Source: an uncultured Collinsella sp. (GTDB lineage Bacteria; Actinomycetota; Coriobacteriia; Coriobacteriales; Coriobacteriaceae). From it: DNA of 5,955 nucleotides. Within the stretch, counting starts at the first letter, position 1. Each line of letters begins with the position of its first letter. The position numbers and the translations under genes are program-made. Positions 5,285 to 5,955 of this stretch are shown in pieces. The notes beneath the pieces were generated by a model, which worked only from the letters and a program-made list of their open reading frames with translations, did not search any database and was not told where the DNA came from. The stretch spans positions 1 to 5,955 of the forward strand of contig CAKUHM010000091.1 in assembly GCA_934655835.1 (NCBI GenBank), given 5' to 3'.

Positions 5285-5955
5285 GAGCTTCTCCTTTGGA
5301 CCGTTGCGTTGGAGTTCAGCGGAATGGACACCGCAAGCGTAAAGGGCGGGGCGGCATGGACCTCCAGGCTGCCGCCCAGATTTTGCGCGACATGCCTCAT
5401 ACCAGGGATACCCGTTCCCTCGCGATACGATACGGGAGCGGGCGCACCGTCGTTTGATACCGTCATGTGCGCAATGGCGCCACCATCCGATGCCTCCTGC
5501 CACAGGCGCACCTGAACCTGGTGGGCCTGCGCATGCTTGGTGGCATTGGTCGACGCCTCGCGGATTATCTGCAAAAAGGCAGCAGCGACGTGCGCATCGT
5601 CCGGAAGCGATCCATCTACATCGATCTGCACGCTCACCAGACCAAAGGCATGAACGATATCGCCGAGCTGCTCCGCAGGCTCGCTAGCGCCACCGCTACG
5701 CAGGTCGGCAGCAATCGAGCGCAGCAACGGGTCAATCTGCTCGAGCGACTCGTCGTCCAGGCGTCCCTCTTCCAGATATCGATGGAGGATGGACAGGCGC
5801 TGGCCGATCACGTCGTGCACGCGGGCACGCATGCGCAGGTAGGCCGCATTGTCGGCAACTTTTTTGACTTCCTCGATCTGGGCCTGGAGCTCTTGACCCG
5901 CGAGCTCAAGCAGGTGGTTGGCTTGCGCCAAACGATCGTGAGCATGCGCGTACTC
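5281..5955 (-). CDS. sensor histidine kinase, C-terminal part (runs off window edge)
   Basis: The visible 224 residues contain the whole catalytic core of a NarX/DesK-type (HisKA_3) kinase. A coiled-coil-like lead-in (rich in Leu, Gln and Glu) comes first, then the phospho-acceptor histidine at 5815-5817 in the motif RVHDVIGQRLS. The ATP-binding domain shows the N-box REASTNATKHA (Asn at 5545-5547), an NDG motif near 5450 and the glycine motif GTGIPGM (5398-5418), ending in a GGSLEV-type strand. The frame is open to the window's last base, so the sensor or membrane part lies beyond it. A TTG near 5931 is not needed as a start. The stop (5281-5283) overlaps the regulator's ATG. The kinase would phosphorylate the adjacent regulator on its Asp54. 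The signal it senses is unknown from this fragment. Confidence 0.9.
   Translation of the reverse strand, partial: EYAHAHDRLAQANHLLELAGQELQAQIEEVKKVADNAAYLRMRARVHDVIGQRLSILHRYLEEGRLDDESLEQIDPLLRSIAADLRSGGASEPAEQLGDIVHAFGLVSVQIDVDGSLPDDAHVAAAFLQIIREASTNATKHAQAHQVQVRLWQEASDGGAIAHMTVSNDGAPAPVSYREGTGIPGMRHVAQNLGGSLEVHAAPPFTLAVSIPLNSNATVQRRSS
5290..5297 (-). promoter_or_regulatory. ribosome binding site of the response regulator, inside the kinase gene
   Basis: Read on the - strand this is AAAGGAGA, 5 bases before the ATG at 5284. It lies within the last codons of the kinase (QRRSS stop). It decides the regulator's start against the longer open frame and supports coupled translation of the pair. 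Confidence 0.85.

Noticed and set aside
5285..5503. N-terminal extension of the response regulator by 73 residues
   Set aside because: The extension is kinase coding sequence in another frame. The receiver domain and a good ribosome binding site both point to ATG at 5284.
5929..5931. TTG as the start of a 216-residue stand-alone kinase
   Set aside because: The frame stays open to the window edge, and HisKA_3 kinases normally carry an N-terminal sensor or membrane part. Truncation by the window is the simpler reading.
1..5955. CRISPR array, tRNA, rRNA, or an intact insertion sequence
   Set aside because: No regularly spaced repeats, no cloverleaf-like stretch and no transposase with terminal repeats were seen.

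Overview
The window looks like chromosomal DNA of a high-GC Gram-positive bacterium. My best guess is a gut Coriobacteriia such as Collinsella. This rests on the GC-rich third codon positions, the strong AGGAGG-like ribosome binding sites, the protein families present and the style of the repeats in the first 120 bases. It is an inference from sequence character, not a database match.

Layout. Bases 1-252 are non-coding or only marginally coding. They hold a 14-bp perfect palindrome, a pair of near-identical 14-bp direct repeats, a large 63-bp imperfect inverted repeat, and a possible hairpin that covers the first ribosome binding site. From 253 to 3627 three genes lie close together on the + strand, 24 and 48 bp apart: a DUF4428-type zinc-ribbon protein, a double zinc-ribbon protein with two C-terminal membrane segments, and a SPFH-domain protein with two C-terminal zinc ribbons on an Ala/Pro-rich linker. 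A hairpin follows (3646-3669), then a secreted lipoprotein (3708-4553) with its own strong ribosome binding site. A very strong 15-bp hairpin (4604-4638) separates this + strand block from a convergent two-component system on the - strand. That system is a NarL/LuxR-type response regulator (4664-5284) and, upstream of it and overlapping by ATGA, the C-terminal part of its histidine kinase, which runs off the right edge of the window.

How the genes may work together. The membrane-anchored zinc-ribbon protein and the SPFH/zinc-ribbon protein have the same domain make-up as YdjG and YdjI, encoded with PspA in the Bacillus subtilis ydjFGHI membrane-stress operon. Here neither PspA nor the TPM-domain partner (YdjH) is present, and a DUF4428 zinc-ribbon protein leads the operon instead. 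Together the three proteins carry six four-cysteine zinc sites. This suggests a membrane-associated scaffold whose parts may meet through zinc ribbons. The lipoprotein could be an envelope partner, but a hairpin lies between it and the module. Nothing in the sequence shows that the two-component system controls the module; it is simply next door and convergent.
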